Shown: in pieces, positions 17,113 to 25,787 of the stretch
Position numbering within the stretch: the first letter of the stretch is position 1
Layout of the letters: each line of letters opens with the position of its first letter
Origin: CAZKNJ01 sp964554185
Lineage (GTDB): Bacteria > 4484-113
NCBI GenBank assembly: GCA_964554185.1
Contig: CAZKNJ010000005.1
Coordinates: 9,918-73,917 of the forward strand
Length of the DNA stretch: 64,000 nt
Reading direction: 5' to 3'
Notes under the pieces: generated by a model
The model's input: the letters and a program-made list of their open reading frames with translations, nothing else
Told to the model about the DNA's origin: nothing
Databases searched by the model: none
Made by a program: the position numbers and the translations under genes

Positions 17113-17658
17113 TCATCCACTGGGCGGAAGCCCCCAGTCAAACCCCATCGTTTGGCTTCCGTCGTAATCCGCAAGAGAAAAGCGGTAAGCAGCGAACGAG
17201 TACTCGCAGGAAAACGCAGACTTGCCGCCGCCAGGTCCAGCGTTGAAAACAAGACTATCGCCATCTCGCGCAATCCGGTTGGACGGCAGGGCGTCCTCGT
17301 AGGAAGATGCCGCCCGTAAGACCATTTCTCCACTGCTCGAACTCCTCCGGACATCAGGAAGAAGGGCAAGAGCCTCCAAGGGTGAGGGCAAAGGCAGTGC
17401 CGGTCCGGACCCGAGCGGTTCCTGCGGCCGCATCGTGACTTTCACCAAATGGCCGAATCCCTGCCCCCGGGCTTGCACCTCCGGCTGCCCCGGATTCGCG
17501 GCACCCGTGACGCCGGTATTCACCAGAGTGGGTGCAGGCTTACCGTGCCCCCCGCAGCCGACAAGCCCTAAAGCGCCAACGACCAACAGCACCTTCAGGG
17601 CCGTAAGTGCGCTAATCCCTCTGCGCCGGTTATTTTCAGGCCTGTGTGAATGAATCAT
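17113..17658 (-). CDS. N-terminal lipoprotein segment of the interrupted papain-like gene
   Basis: 181 residues from ATG 17658: a lipoprotein signal (VLLVVGALGLVGC) and a mixed segment with no recognised domain, ending MGFDWGLPPSG at a TGA. It is in the same frame as the downstream peptidase frame with no frameshift between them, and the residues on both sides of the TGA read as continuous protein. A CGA-to-TGA change would be enough to explain the stop. If the stop is real, this would be a secreted 181-residue fragment and the protease half would lack a signal peptide. The promoter upstream (17686-17714) looks intact. Confidence 0.6.
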   Translation of the reverse strand: MIHSHRPENNRRRGISALTALKVLLVVGALGLVGCGGHGKPAPTLVNTGVTGAANPGQPEVQARGQGFGHLVKVTMRPQEPLGSGPALPLPSPLEALALLPDVRRSSSSGEMVLRAASSYEDALPSNRIARDGDSLVFNAGPGGGKSAFSCEYSFAAYRFSLADYDGSQTMGFDWGLPPSG

Positions 17659-17685
17659 GAGATGCCGCTTATCCTGGCGAATGTG

Positions 17686-17714
17686 ATTGTACTCCGCAAT
17701 GCCACAATACTCAA
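17686..17714 (-). promoter_or_regulatory. Sigma-70-type promoter of the papain-like lipoprotein gene
   Basis: On the minus strand TTGAGT (17714-17709), a 17-bp spacer and TACAAT (17691-17686). Transcription would begin near 17679, about 20 nt before the ATG at 17658. Confidence 0.5.
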
Positions 17715-17757
17715 AGCTCCCAGTGCCCAGTGAGAAACCGCCGTCGAGCTTAGTGCC

Positions 17758-20700
17758 CTAGTACTGCTGCACTCCGCCCAGGTTTGGCGGGGGTAGCACT
17801 AACAACAGCCACGCGCCGGCGGAATCAACTCCGTTGACCGTGACCGCCACATCGCCGCGCAGAGCGCCAGTGGGGATGTGCAACACAATCTCGGTTTCAC
17901 CCCAGGAGACGATATCGCCCGGCGCAGCCATAACCGGCCCGGTGAAGGTGACGGTGCTGCCGCCCATATCATCGCCGAAGCTGGTGCCGCCGATAGCGAG
18001 TTGCTGCCCTACCCAAGTGCGGGTCGGGTTGAACGAGAGGATTTTCGCGCGCGGGGTGAATTGAAGGCCGTTGCTCTCGCCGGCGGTGACGGTTACGGTT
18101 AGGTCGGACTGGGTGACCGCGGGCGGGATAGTGATCTCTATTTCGCTGTTGCTCCAGGAGACGATGGAGCATTCCACGCCACCTATAGCGACAAGGCTGT
18201 CCTCATTCGAGGAGTTGCCGAAGCCGGTGCCTTCAACCGCGATGCCGCCTCCGACAATCTGGACATTGGGCGTGAGCGCGTCCAGATGGGGCTGCACGGT
18301 GAAATCAAAACCGGCAGTAACCTGCGCGCCGTTGATATCCACCATCACCGGCCCGGTGACAGCATCGGCGGGGACGGATGCGGTGATGGTGTCGGCCTGC
18401 CAGTCGCTCACCGACGCCTGGGTCCAGCCCGAAGCGCCGGTGAAGTAGAGCTTATCGGTGGCGGGATTGTAGGTGTCGCCGTTGCCGCCGAGGAAGTAGG
18501 TTCCCTCAATGGTGACAGTTGTGCCGGTGACGCCAGTGTCAAGGTCAATGCCGGTGATGGTGTGGTTCTTCACGTACGCCGCGATGCTCTCGCTATTGCT
18601 GGTAGGCCATTCGTCTTCGGTGTAGACCGTGAGCTCGTGGTAGCCGCCGTGGTAATCCGTGGTGGTCCAGGAGCACTCGTAAGGGCCGTCGTCGGTGAAG
18701 CTATCCTGGAGCGCGCCGTCTATGTACAGCTCCACCAGCGTGACATCCACATCGTCGGTCACATCGGCGGTGAAGCCGGTGACACCGCTCACTGCCGCGC
18801 CGTCATCGGGCGCGGTGATATCAATTACGCAAGGCGGAGTCTTCTTTTCAATGGCGAAGTCGTCAATCCACCAGCCGGCACCGGTGCCATATCCAGCGTC
18901 GGACTCAAACAGGAATACAACCTGAATGATGTCTCCTATATAACTGTTGAGGCTGTAAGTCTCCTGCGTCCAGGATGAGAGCGTGCCAGGGCCGAAGCTG
19001 CCGTCCTCCAAGAATATGAAATCGTGGCTGCCGTCATTCACCATCACATAGCCATAATCATAGTTCCTTGGATCGGCGTCAGATACATCGTAATGATGTT
19101 TGAATTTCAGGCGTACAGCTTCCAGGCCGCTGAGGTCAAACACCGGCGAATACAGCCGGTCAAACTCGTAGTTGCCGTAGTTGGCGCCGCCGTCGCCGCC
19201 CTGGTGGTAGCTGTGCGTTCCGCTGGCGCCGTCGTCGTCCACGAGCTGCCAGTGGCCGGAGCCGTCCTCATCGGTGTCCCACCAGCCGTCGTCGCCGCTC
19301 TCAAAGTCAATGAAGTAGTTGGGCGTCTCGCAGGCGTTGTCCACGGTGACGGTGATGGTATCCACGCCGGTCATGTGCTGGTTGTCCAGCGCGACCGCCT
19401 TCAGCTTATGGTCGCCGTTGACGTACCTGGTGCTGTCCCAGTCGTAGGAGTATGGCGCGCTGGCGTCGGTCTCCATCAGGTTGTCGTCCACCAGGAAGAA
19501 GACCTTGAGGATGCTGCCGTCGCTGTCGCTGGCGTCGGCGGTGAGGCCGACGGTGCCGCTCACCGTGTCCGAATCGTCGGGCGCAGTGATGGAGGCGGTG
19601 GGCGGCTCGCCGAAGTCGTCATTGACCACGAAGTCCAGGGCTGCGCCGATGTCCAAGCGCTTGATGTCCGGGTTGACCCACTGCGAATCGCTCAGGTCGG
19701 CGCCGGTGCTCTCCAGCGCCGCGCGCAGCTCGTCCACCGTGAGCGTGGGATCGTAGCTGAGCAGCAGCGCGGCCGCGCCGGCCACATGGGGCGTGGCCAT
19801 GCTGGTGCCGTTCCAGTGAGGGGGCGACGTATACGCTGTTGGGCTTGAATGAAGAGTTGATTTGACGCCTACGCCCGGGGCAGCGATATCCACCCATTGG
19901 CCATAGTTGCTGAATCCCGCTTTGTTATCTGATGCGTCCGCTGTCGCGCCGACTGCGCAGCATACTTCATAGTAGCCGGGGTAGTAGGGCTTGTCCGTGT
20001 TGGAGTTGGCCGCGGCGACGGCGAGGAAGATGCCGCTGGCGTAGGCGTCTTCGCAGGCCTCCTTGGTCGCCAGGTTGGGGAATGTGCCAGCCAAGCTCAT
20101 GCTGATAACGTCGGAGTCTATTTCGGTAGCCAGCGTTACCGCAATGGCCACCCAACTGTCGGGGCAGCTTCCGGTGCCGAACACCCTTATCATCACCATG
20201 GAAATGTCGTGGCAGACGCCCACGACGCCCTTGGAGTTGTCGCCCACCGCGCCGATGGTGCCGGAGACGTGGGAGCCGTGGCCGTGGGCGTCCTCGGGCA
20301 CGTTGTCGTTGTCGTAGATATCAAAGATTTCGTCCGGCCAGTAGTCGGGCGGATGCAGGTAGTTGTCCGCCAGGTCTTCGTGGTCGGGGTGGCCGTCCAC
20401 CGAATCGGCGGAGTAGCGCACGCCGGTGTCAACAATGCAGACCAGAACGCCGTCGTCGCCGCGCTCGGTGTCCCAGGCGTCGGCGGCGTTTATCTTCTCC
20501 ATGCCCCAGAGGTTGCCGCCGGTGTAATCCGGGTCGTTGGGGATGTATTGCAGGTAGCGCACGCCGTCGTACTCGATGTACTCAATGGAGCCGGCGTAGT
20601 CGGACTGGATGCGCTCCATCACGTCTTTGGCGCAGGCGCCGTCCGGCGTCTGGTAGCCCGCGAAGTTGACCTCGCGCACGTAGGCTTCCTTACCCAGTTG

Positions 20701-21051
20701 TAGGCCGTAGCGGTCGCGGATCTCGCGAGCCAAGGCGGCGAGCTCGGGGTGCTGGTAGAGCCGGGAGCGGGGATTGTAGTCAATGTCACCTGCAGAGGTG
20801 CGCGCGGCCTTCGCGCCGTCTTTGAAGCCGACCACGAAGCGGTCGGGGTAGAAATCCTCGCCGGGGGTGAAGCCGTCCGCGCCAAAGCCGTAGCCCTCGG
20901 CGGAGGAGACCTGCGCGGGAATGCCCGCGGCCTCCGGCAGGGGCGTAAGCGCCGAGTTGTGGCGGCCGGACTTACCGCAAGCGGCCGCGAGCAGCAGGAT
21001 GGCAATTAGCGCTATCAGCGTGCGCCGGTAATTCATACGCGTGTTCACCAT
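17758..21051 (-). CDS. Subtilisin-like (S8) serine peptidase lipoprotein with Ig and IPT repeats, paralogue
   Basis: 1097 residues; ATG 21051 or the second Met at 21036 (MNYRRTLIAL) could start it. Lipobox ILLLAAAC. The S8 domain has D208 (IVDTG), H258 (GHGSHVSG) and S417 (NGTSMATP), with a pro-region before it in which KEAYVREVNFAGYQ mirrors QEAYVRRVNWACYQ in the S8 protein at 7627-10845. C-terminal order: Ig-like, MAM/jelly-roll region ending GWWIDDF, Ig-like and IPT repeats. The tail VLPPPNLGGVQQY follows an IPT segment identical in DNA to the papain-like gene. Predicted surface protease; substrate unknown. Confidence 0.9.
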   Translation of the reverse strand: MVNTRMNYRRTLIALIAILLLAAACGKSGRHNSALTPLPEAAGIPAQVSSAEGYGFGADGFTPGEDFYPDRFVVGFKDGAKAARTSAGDIDYNPRSRLYQHPELAALAREIRDRYGLQLGKEAYVREVNFAGYQTPDGACAKDVMERIQSDYAGSIEYIEYDGVRYLQYIPNDPDYTGGNLWGMEKINAADAWDTERGDDGVLVCIVDTGVRYSADSVDGHPDHEDLADNYLHPPDYWPDEIFDIYDNDNVPEDAHGHGSHVSGTIGAVGDNSKGVVGVCHDISMVMIRVFGTGSCPDSWVAIAVTLATEIDSDVISMSLAGTFPNLATKEACEDAYASGIFLAVAAANSNTDKPYYPGYYEVCCAVGATADASDNKAGFSNYGQWVDIAAPGVGVKSTLHSSPTAYTSPPHWNGTSMATPHVAGAAALLLSYDPTLTVDELRAALESTGADLSDSQWVNPDIKRLDIGAALDFVVNDDFGEPPTASITAPDDSDTVSGTVGLTADASDSDGSILKVFFLVDDNLMETDASAPYSYDWDSTRYVNGDHKLKAVALDNQHMTGVDTITVTVDNACETPNYFIDFESGDDGWWDTDEDGSGHWQLVDDDGASGTHSYHQGGDGGANYGNYEFDRLYSPVFDLSGLEAVRLKFKHHYDVSDADPRNYDYGYVMVNDGSHDFIFLEDGSFGPGTLSSWTQETYSLNSYIGDIIQVVFLFESDAGYGTGAGWWIDDFAIEKKTPPCVIDITAPDDGAAVSGVTGFTADVTDDVDVTLVELYIDGALQDSFTDDGPYECSWTTTDYHGGYHELTVYTEDEWPTSNSESIAAYVKNHTITGIDLDTGVTGTTVTIEGTYFLGGNGDTYNPATDKLYFTGASGWTQASVSDWQADTITASVPADAVTGPVMVDINGAQVTAGFDFTVQPHLDALTPNVQIVGGGIAVEGTGFGNSSNEDSLVAIGGVECSIVSWSNSEIEITIPPAVTQSDLTVTVTAGESNGLQFTPRAKILSFNPTRTWVGQQLAIGGTSFGDDMGGSTVTFTGPVMAAPGDIVSWGETEIVLHIPTGALRGDVAVTVNGVDSAGAWLLLVLPPPNLGGVQQY
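17786..18513. repeat. 728-bp direct repeat, copy 2 (3' end of S8 peptidase gene)
   Basis: Second copy of the segment at 15041-15768. Outside it the two genes differ at once: GGTCACGGCC against GGTGACAGTT at one edge, and different final tail codons at the other. Confidence 0.9.
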
Positions 21052-21084
21052 CGGACGTTAGTGGCCGGAATGCCGGCTGGGGAT

Positions 21085-21090
21085 ATTATA
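21085..21090 (-). promoter_or_regulatory. -10 box upstream of the second S8 peptidase gene
   Basis: TATAAT on the minus strand within CCCGGTATAATATCC, with about 33 bp between the box and ATG 21051. No -35 is obvious. Confidence 0.35.
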
Positions 21091-21117
21091 CCGGGCGAAG
21101 CGGCTGTTGGGGGGATT

Positions 21118-21144
21118 GTAGGGGCACGGCGGACGCCGTGCCCG
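21118..21144. repeat. 27-bp palindromic inverted repeat, left copy
   Basis: Contains GGGCACGGC, a 4-base loop and GCCGTGCCC, so it can fold alone. It is the exact reverse complement of 21325-21351. The 320-bp gap 21052-21371 between the S8 and permease genes holds this pair, the S8 -10 box and nothing else I recognise. Confidence 0.7.
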
Positions 21145-21324
21145 TGGTGCTGGAGCCAGACTGCTGCCCGTCAGCCAACAGAGCCGCGGCTTAACATCCA
21201 CCTGCCGCGTCAGGCAACGCAGCCATGGTTGTAGCAACGTCGATGCAACCTGTGTGTAGGGAGCAGATGTAGTGCGGTAACTCCTCGTCCGCCTTCGCGG
21301 GTTAGTGCTATGGTGGCGGTTGAA

Positions 21325-21351
21325 CGGGCACGGCGTCCGCCGTGCCCCTAC
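21325..21351. repeat. 27-bp palindromic inverted repeat, right copy
   Basis: Inverted copy of 21118-21144; it lies 20 bp past the permease stop and could act as that gene's transcription terminator. The pair brackets 180 bp with no open frame of note, so a small non-autonomous element is possible, but no target-site duplication is evident. Confidence 0.6.
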
Positions 21352-21371
21352 GGTACAATCCTGCCAAAAGC

Positions 21372-22991
21372 CTACAGCCAGGCGAGGAAGATGAAGGCCA
21401 TGAGGGCGACGGCGAAGGTCATGATGAGCGAGATGACGACGGTGGACTTGATGACCTTGCCCTCCAGTCCGATGCGGTCAATCACCGCGGCGGCGTTTTG
21501 CAGCTTGGCCGGGCTGATGACCGACGCGAGCCCGCCGCCGATGCCGGACACCGCGGCGATGAGCAGCGCGATGGCGAGCGCCTGGCCGCCGGTGGCGTGG
21601 GGATAGACCAAGCCGACGGTGTCGAAGTGCAGCTTGGAAAGCATCACGATGCTGGAGGTCTCGCTGCCGCTGATGAAGCCGCCGAGCAGCCCCAGGTAGG
21701 CCGCCACGCCGGCGTAAAGCCCCTGGAAGGCGTGGGCGGAGGCGTTGGCCACGGTGTAGACCATGTTGTTGCCGCTGCCGGCGGTGGCCTGCCAGGTTTT
21801 CACGCCGCCCGCGAGCACTGCAGCCTTGCCGGAGTAATTGAGCACATAGGCGATGGCAAAGAACACCGCCGCGGCGAAGGCCGGGCGGGGGACGCGGCGC
21901 CCGGTCTTGGCGAAGGCGGCGCGAAGCTGCACCTGCTTCATGCGGTAGAAGGGGATGGCGATGATGGTGGCGATGAGCACCCAGGTGTAGGCCTGCCAGA
22001 GCACGCGCAGCGCCTGCGGGCGCTCGCCGGGGATGACGGTTACGGGCATTGAGAACTTGCTGAAAAGCACATCGTAGAGGCCGAGGGGGCGGTAGTTGGT
22101 GAAGATGCTGAAAGCGACCAGCAGAATCCACGGCAGCACCGCGAGCATCAGGCCCATGGAGCGCTCGGAGGTGCGGTCGGCGTCGGTGAGGGCGCTGCGG
22201 TCAATCAACGGGCGGCGGCCGAGCTTGATGTACAGGAGCATTACGAGGACTACGCCGATACCGGCCACCACGCCGGTGAGCGTGGGCAGGCCCGCGGCGT
22301 TCATGCCGATGGCGATGAAGCCGGCGGACAGGCCGGTCACCAGCGCGACCCAAAAGCCGCGGCGGACTTCCTTCCAGCCGCCGACGAGCCAGAGCATGGA
22401 CAGCGCGATGAGGGTGGTGACTACGGGCATGAACTGCGCGAAGTACAGGCCGACCTGCGCGGGGGTGAAAGTCTGGCCGCTGATGGCGCTCACCACGTCG
22501 GCGAACACCACCACCGGCACACCCAGCAGCGCGTAGGTGCAGAGCGCGTCGTAGCCGATCGCGGGCAGCGCCACCGCGACGAAGGCGGAGTAGCCGAGGC
22601 TGAGCATTATCGGCGGCAGGATGGACACGGGGGTGGCGCCCAGGGCGGCGAGCAGCGTGCCCACGCCGACGTTGATGAGCATTATCTGCACGGCGCGGTT
22701 TTCGCTGGCGAGCGTCTTCATAAACGCCACCAGGCGGCGGATGGCGCCCGCCTCCTCCATCACGTTTATCTGGAAGATGGAGGTGACGACCATCAGGCTG
22801 ATGGGAAAGCTCGCAACGATGCCCGCAAGGGAGGCGATGAGGATGACTTCCCAGGAGGTATGGAAGAAGTACGCGGCGATGAGCGCGGTGTAAATCCAGC
22901 CGAGCAGGCCGGCGACATCGGCGGTGCGGCGGCCCACCGTCATCAGCAGAAAGATAACAATCACGGGCGAGACAGCAAGCAGGACGTCCAT
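21372..22991 (-). CDS. L-lactate permease (LctP) family transporter
   Basis: 539 residues and about 13 hydrophobic segments, standard for LctP/LldP (TC 2.A.14). The C-terminal part is characteristic: GSGNNMVYTVANASAH, GGFISGSETSSIVMLSKLH and SVISPAKLQNAAAVIDRIG. Family members import lactate or glycolate with protons, and lactate would be a natural electron donor for the respiratory genes nearby. No lactate dehydrogenase lies beside it, so the substrate is inferred from family only. It appears to be monocistronic, flanked by the inverted repeat and by phoB on the other strand. Confidence 0.85.
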   Translation of the reverse strand: MDVLLAVSPVIVIFLLMTVGRRTADVAGLLGWIYTALIAAYFFHTSWEVILIASLAGIVASFPISLMVVTSIFQINVMEEAGAIRRLVAFMKTLASENRAVQIMLINVGVGTLLAALGATPVSILPPIMLSLGYSAFVAVALPAIGYDALCTYALLGVPVVVFADVVSAISGQTFTPAQVGLYFAQFMPVVTTLIALSMLWLVGGWKEVRRGFWVALVTGLSAGFIAIGMNAAGLPTLTGVVAGIGVVLVMLLYIKLGRRPLIDRSALTDADRTSERSMGLMLAVLPWILLVAFSIFTNYRPLGLYDVLFSKFSMPVTVIPGERPQALRVLWQAYTWVLIATIIAIPFYRMKQVQLRAAFAKTGRRVPRPAFAAAVFFAIAYVLNYSGKAAVLAGGVKTWQATAGSGNNMVYTVANASAHAFQGLYAGVAAYLGLLGGFISGSETSSIVMLSKLHFDTVGLVYPHATGGQALAIALLIAAVSGIGGGLASVISPAKLQNAAAVIDRIGLEGKVIKSTVVISLIMTFAVALMAFIFLAWL

Positions 22992-23184
22992 ATCACCCCC
23001 AATAGCGCGTGGATTGGGCCGGTAGCCGCATTAGTTTAGCGGCAGGCCGCCAGTGTGTCCAGCGTGGAAGCGCGCGGGAAGCCACGATAGCCAGGCTAAA
23101 GCCCGGCGTACGTGGTTGATGGTGTGGGACGTTGTGCTAGTATGTGGGCGCAACCGCGGAACCCGCCTTCAGCGGAGAGGCGAA

Positions 23185-23871
23185 ATGGAAAAGAAGAACA
23201 TTCTGGTCGTGGAGGACGACGACGACATCCGCGAGCTGCTGCGCCATACTCTGGCGAAAGAAAGGTACAGCGTGCTGGAAGCAGCCACCGGACGGGAAGC
23301 GCTGGCGGAAGCCAAGGCCAAACACCCCGACGCGGTGATACTGGACCTCATGCTCCCCGACATAGACGGGCTGGAGGTCTGCCGGCGGCTGAAGGGCGAC
23401 CCCGACCTGAAGCACATTCCCATTCTTATGCTCACGGCCAAGTCGGAGGATACCGACATCGTAGTGGGGCTGGAGCTGGGCGCGGAAGACTACATCACCA
23501 AGCCGTTCAGCCCGCGGGTGCTTGTGGCGCGGCTCAAAAACGTGCTGCGCCGCCGGACGGCCGCTGCCGACGAGGCGGGAGAGGAAATCGTAGTGGACCA
23601 GCTGGCCATCCGGCCGGGCAAGCACGAAGTCACACTGGCGGGAGCGGTGCTGGAGCTGACTCCGACAGAGTTTGAGGTGCTGAGGTTCCTGGCCGGCAGG
23701 CGGGGCTGGGTGTTCACCCGTTACCAGATCGTGGAAGCGGTGCGCGGCGACGAGTATGTGGTGACCGACCGCGCGGTGGATGTGCAAATCGCGGGGCTTC
23801 GCAAGAAGCTGGGGGAGTACGGGCAATACATTGAGACGGTGCGGGGAGTGGGTTACCGCTTCAAGGAATAG
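23185..23871 (+). CDS. phoB: PhoB-type OmpR-family response regulator
   Basis: 228 residues from ATG 23185, preceded by GAGAGG; the longer frame from 23053 is non-homologous. The receiver has acidic pocket EDDDD, phospho-acceptor D54 (VILDLMLPD) and K in YITKPF. The winged-helix part ends DVQIAGLRKKLG and ETVRGVGYRF, typical of PhoB/OmpR. It is followed 3 bp later by its kinase, and a four-repeat Pho box and the pst operon lie just downstream, so phosphate control is well supported by context. Confidence 0.92.
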   Translation: MEKKNILVVEDDDDIRELLRHTLAKERYSVLEAATGREALAEAKAKHPDAVILDLMLPDIDGLEVCRRLKGDPDLKHIPILMLTAKSEDTDIVVGLELGAEDYITKPFSPRVLVARLKNVLRRRTAAADEAGEEIVVDQLAIRPGKHEVTLAGAVLELTPTEFEVLRFLAGRRGWVFTRYQIVEAVRGDEYVVTDRAVDVQIAGLRKKLGEYGQYIETVRGVGYRFKE

Positions 23872-23874
23872 GCA

Positions 23875-25647
23875 GTGAAGAGGCGCAGGCTCATCTGGCT
23901 GCTCTTTCCCTCCTACCTAGTTATCACGGTTGCGGCCATCGCGGGCGTCAGCTGGTATTCCACCGCGCTGCTGCACCGGTTCATCGTGGAGGAGACCACG
24001 CAGGAGCTGAACACGCGCGCGGCCATACTGCAGGACGATTTCACTGCGTGGGTGCGGGCGGGGGATACCGCACGGATTGAGCAGGAGTGCAAGTCCATCG
24101 GACTGATGGCAGCTACGCGGATCACGGTGATACTGCCGGACGGGACGGTGGCCGGGGACACAGATGAAGACCCGGCGCAAATGGAGAACCACAGCACTCG
24201 CCCGGAGATACGCAGCGCGATGGAGGGAGTGGCGGGCAAGTCCATCCGCTACAGCACGACAGTGCGGAAGCGGATGCTGTATCTGGCGGTGCCGCTGCGG
24301 GAGAACAGCAAGACCATCGGCGTCCTGCGGGTGTCGCTGCCGCTCACAGCGATGAGCCAGGCTGCGGGCGCCTACCAGCACGCCATCATCGTGGCCGGCC
24401 TAGTGGCAGCGCTGGCGGCGGCGCTGGTGAGTGCCGTTGTTTCGCGGCGAATCAGCCGCCCGCTAGAGGACATGAAGGAGGGAGCGCAACGTTTCGCCCG
24501 CGGCGAGCTGCGCCACCTCGTGCGCGAAGAAGGGTCAGAGGAAAGCGCACTGCTGGCGCGCGCGCTGAACGAGATGGCGGGTAAGCTGGGCCTGATGCTG
24601 GAGCGGGTGACGGCGCAGCGCAACCAGCTTGACGCGGTGCTCTCCAGCATGAGCGAGGGCGTCATCGCGCTGGGGCCGGACGGGCGGATACTGCTGATGA
24701 ACCGGAGCGCAGGGGATCTCGTGGGGACTTCGCCGGAGGATGCGGGCGGGAAGATGGTATACGAGGTGACGGATGCGCCAATACTGTTGTCGCTGCTGGA
24801 AGAGGCCAAGACAAGGGGGGCGCCGGTGGAAGCCGAAGTGGCACTGAGGATAGGCGGGGAGCGAGTGGTTAAGGCAGTGGCTAAAACCATGCGGAGCGCA
24901 GAAGGCGACCTGCTGGGCATCATCGCGGTGCTGCGGGACATCACGAAGGAGACGAAGCTGGAGCGGGTGCGCCGGGACTTTGTGGCAAATGTCTCTCATG
25001 AGCTGCGCACGCCCATTACCGCGATCAAGGGCTTCGCCGAGTCGCTGCTGGACGGGGCGATGGAGGACACCGAGGAGGCGGTGCGTTTCCTGCGCACCAT
25101 CGTGCGGCACGCCGACCGGCTGAACAGCATTATTGAAGATCTGCTCACGCTATCGCGCATTGAACAAGAAGCGGACCAGTTGCAGGTAGGATTGACCATC
25201 GGGCGGGTGAGGCCGGTACTGGAAGCGGCGGCGGAGAGCCTGGCGCCGCTGGCGGCGGAAGTTATGGCGGAGGTGGAGCTTGAGTGCGATGAGGGCTTGC
25301 TGGCGATGACTAATGCATCGCTGCTGCAGCAGGCGGTGACGAACCTGGTGGACAACGCGCTAAAGTACGGGGGCGAGGGAGTGAAGGTGAGAGTGTCGGC
25401 GCGAAGGACGAATGGAGAGGTGGCGATTGCGGTGAAAGACAGCGGGCCGGGGATTGCGCCGGAGCAACTGGAACGCATTTTTGAGCGGTTCTACCGCGTA
25501 GACCGCACGGTGAGCCGCAAGTTCGGCGGCACCGGACTGGGGCTGGCGATAGTCAAGCATGTGGCGCTGGTCCACAGCGGCAGAATGGAAGCCGCAAGCG
25601 GGCTTGGCAAGGGCAGCGTGTTCACGCTGTTCTTGCGCGCGGAATAG
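23875..25647 (+). CDS. phoR: PhoR-type sensor histidine kinase
   Basis: 590 residues, GTG start 3 bp after phoB. An N-terminal membrane segment, an extracytoplasmic domain of about 130 residues, a second membrane segment (AIIVAGLVAALAAALVSAVV), HAMP, PAS (MSEGVIALGPDGRILLMN), HisKA with H375 in NVSHELRTP, and HATPase_c with N (LVDNALKYGG), DSGPGI and GGTGLGLAIVKH. It senses phosphate status, probably through PstSCAB-PhoU, and phosphorylates PhoB. It is longer than E. coli PhoR because of the periplasmic domain, as in Gram-positive and many environmental PhoR proteins. Confidence 0.92.
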   Translation: MKRRRLIWLLFPSYLVITVAAIAGVSWYSTALLHRFIVEETTQELNTRAAILQDDFTAWVRAGDTARIEQECKSIGLMAATRITVILPDGTVAGDTDEDPAQMENHSTRPEIRSAMEGVAGKSIRYSTTVRKRMLYLAVPLRENSKTIGVLRVSLPLTAMSQAAGAYQHAIIVAGLVAALAAALVSAVVSRRISRPLEDMKEGAQRFARGELRHLVREEGSEESALLARALNEMAGKLGLMLERVTAQRNQLDAVLSSMSEGVIALGPDGRILLMNRSAGDLVGTSPEDAGGKMVYEVTDAPILLSLLEEAKTRGAPVEAEVALRIGGERVVKAVAKTMRSAEGDLLGIIAVLRDITKETKLERVRRDFVANVSHELRTPITAIKGFAESLLDGAMEDTEEAVRFLRTIVRHADRLNSIIEDLLTLSRIEQEADQLQVGLTIGRVRPVLEAAAESLAPLAAEVMAEVELECDEGLLAMTNASLLQQAVTNLVDNALKYGGEGVKVRVSARRTNGEVAIAVKDSGPGIAPEQLERIFERFYRVDRTVSRKFGGTGLGLAIVKHVALVHSGRMEAASGLGKGSVFTLFLRAE

Positions 25648-25679
25648 GCTCACGGCGGCGGTTCACTGAGCCCAAACCG

Positions 25680-25733
25680 CTAACCAAATCCTAACAATGC
25701 GCTAAGCCGGCGCTAACCCTGCGCGGATAGCAT
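25680..25733 (+). promoter_or_regulatory. Pho box with four CTAASC half-sites at 11-bp pitch, plus -10
   Basis: CTAACC (25680), CTAACA (25691), CTAAGC (25702) and CTAACC (25713) are spaced exactly 11 bp apart, the geometry of PhoB/PhoP direct-repeat sites. A TAGCAT -10-like box at 25728-25733 lies 10 bp after the last repeat, as expected when PhoB replaces the -35. This should control the porin-pstSCAB-phoU genes. Confidence 0.8.
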
Positions 25734-25787
25734 TCCTTGCTTGAGAGCGAAATCCAGACGCAAATGCTCTCGGTAAAAGGAGGTTAC

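Noticed and set aside
17113..17115. TGA in the papain-like gene as selenocysteine codon
   Set aside because: It does not replace the catalytic Cys, and I saw no SECIS-like hairpin at the right distance; a nonsense change is simpler.
18286..18978. Plus-strand frame over the IPT repeats that recurs at 15541
   Set aside because: It recurs only because the underlying 728-bp DNA is duplicated; it is antisense to the peptidase genes.
21118..21351. Insertion sequence
   Set aside because: Only inverted repeats; no transposase frame and no target-site duplication seen.
23093..23112. Palindrome-like CCAGGCTAAAGCCCGGCG upstream of phoB, sharing AGCCCGGCGTAC with 14979-14989
   Set aside because: Probably a dispersed intergenic repeat; too short and imperfect to list as a feature.
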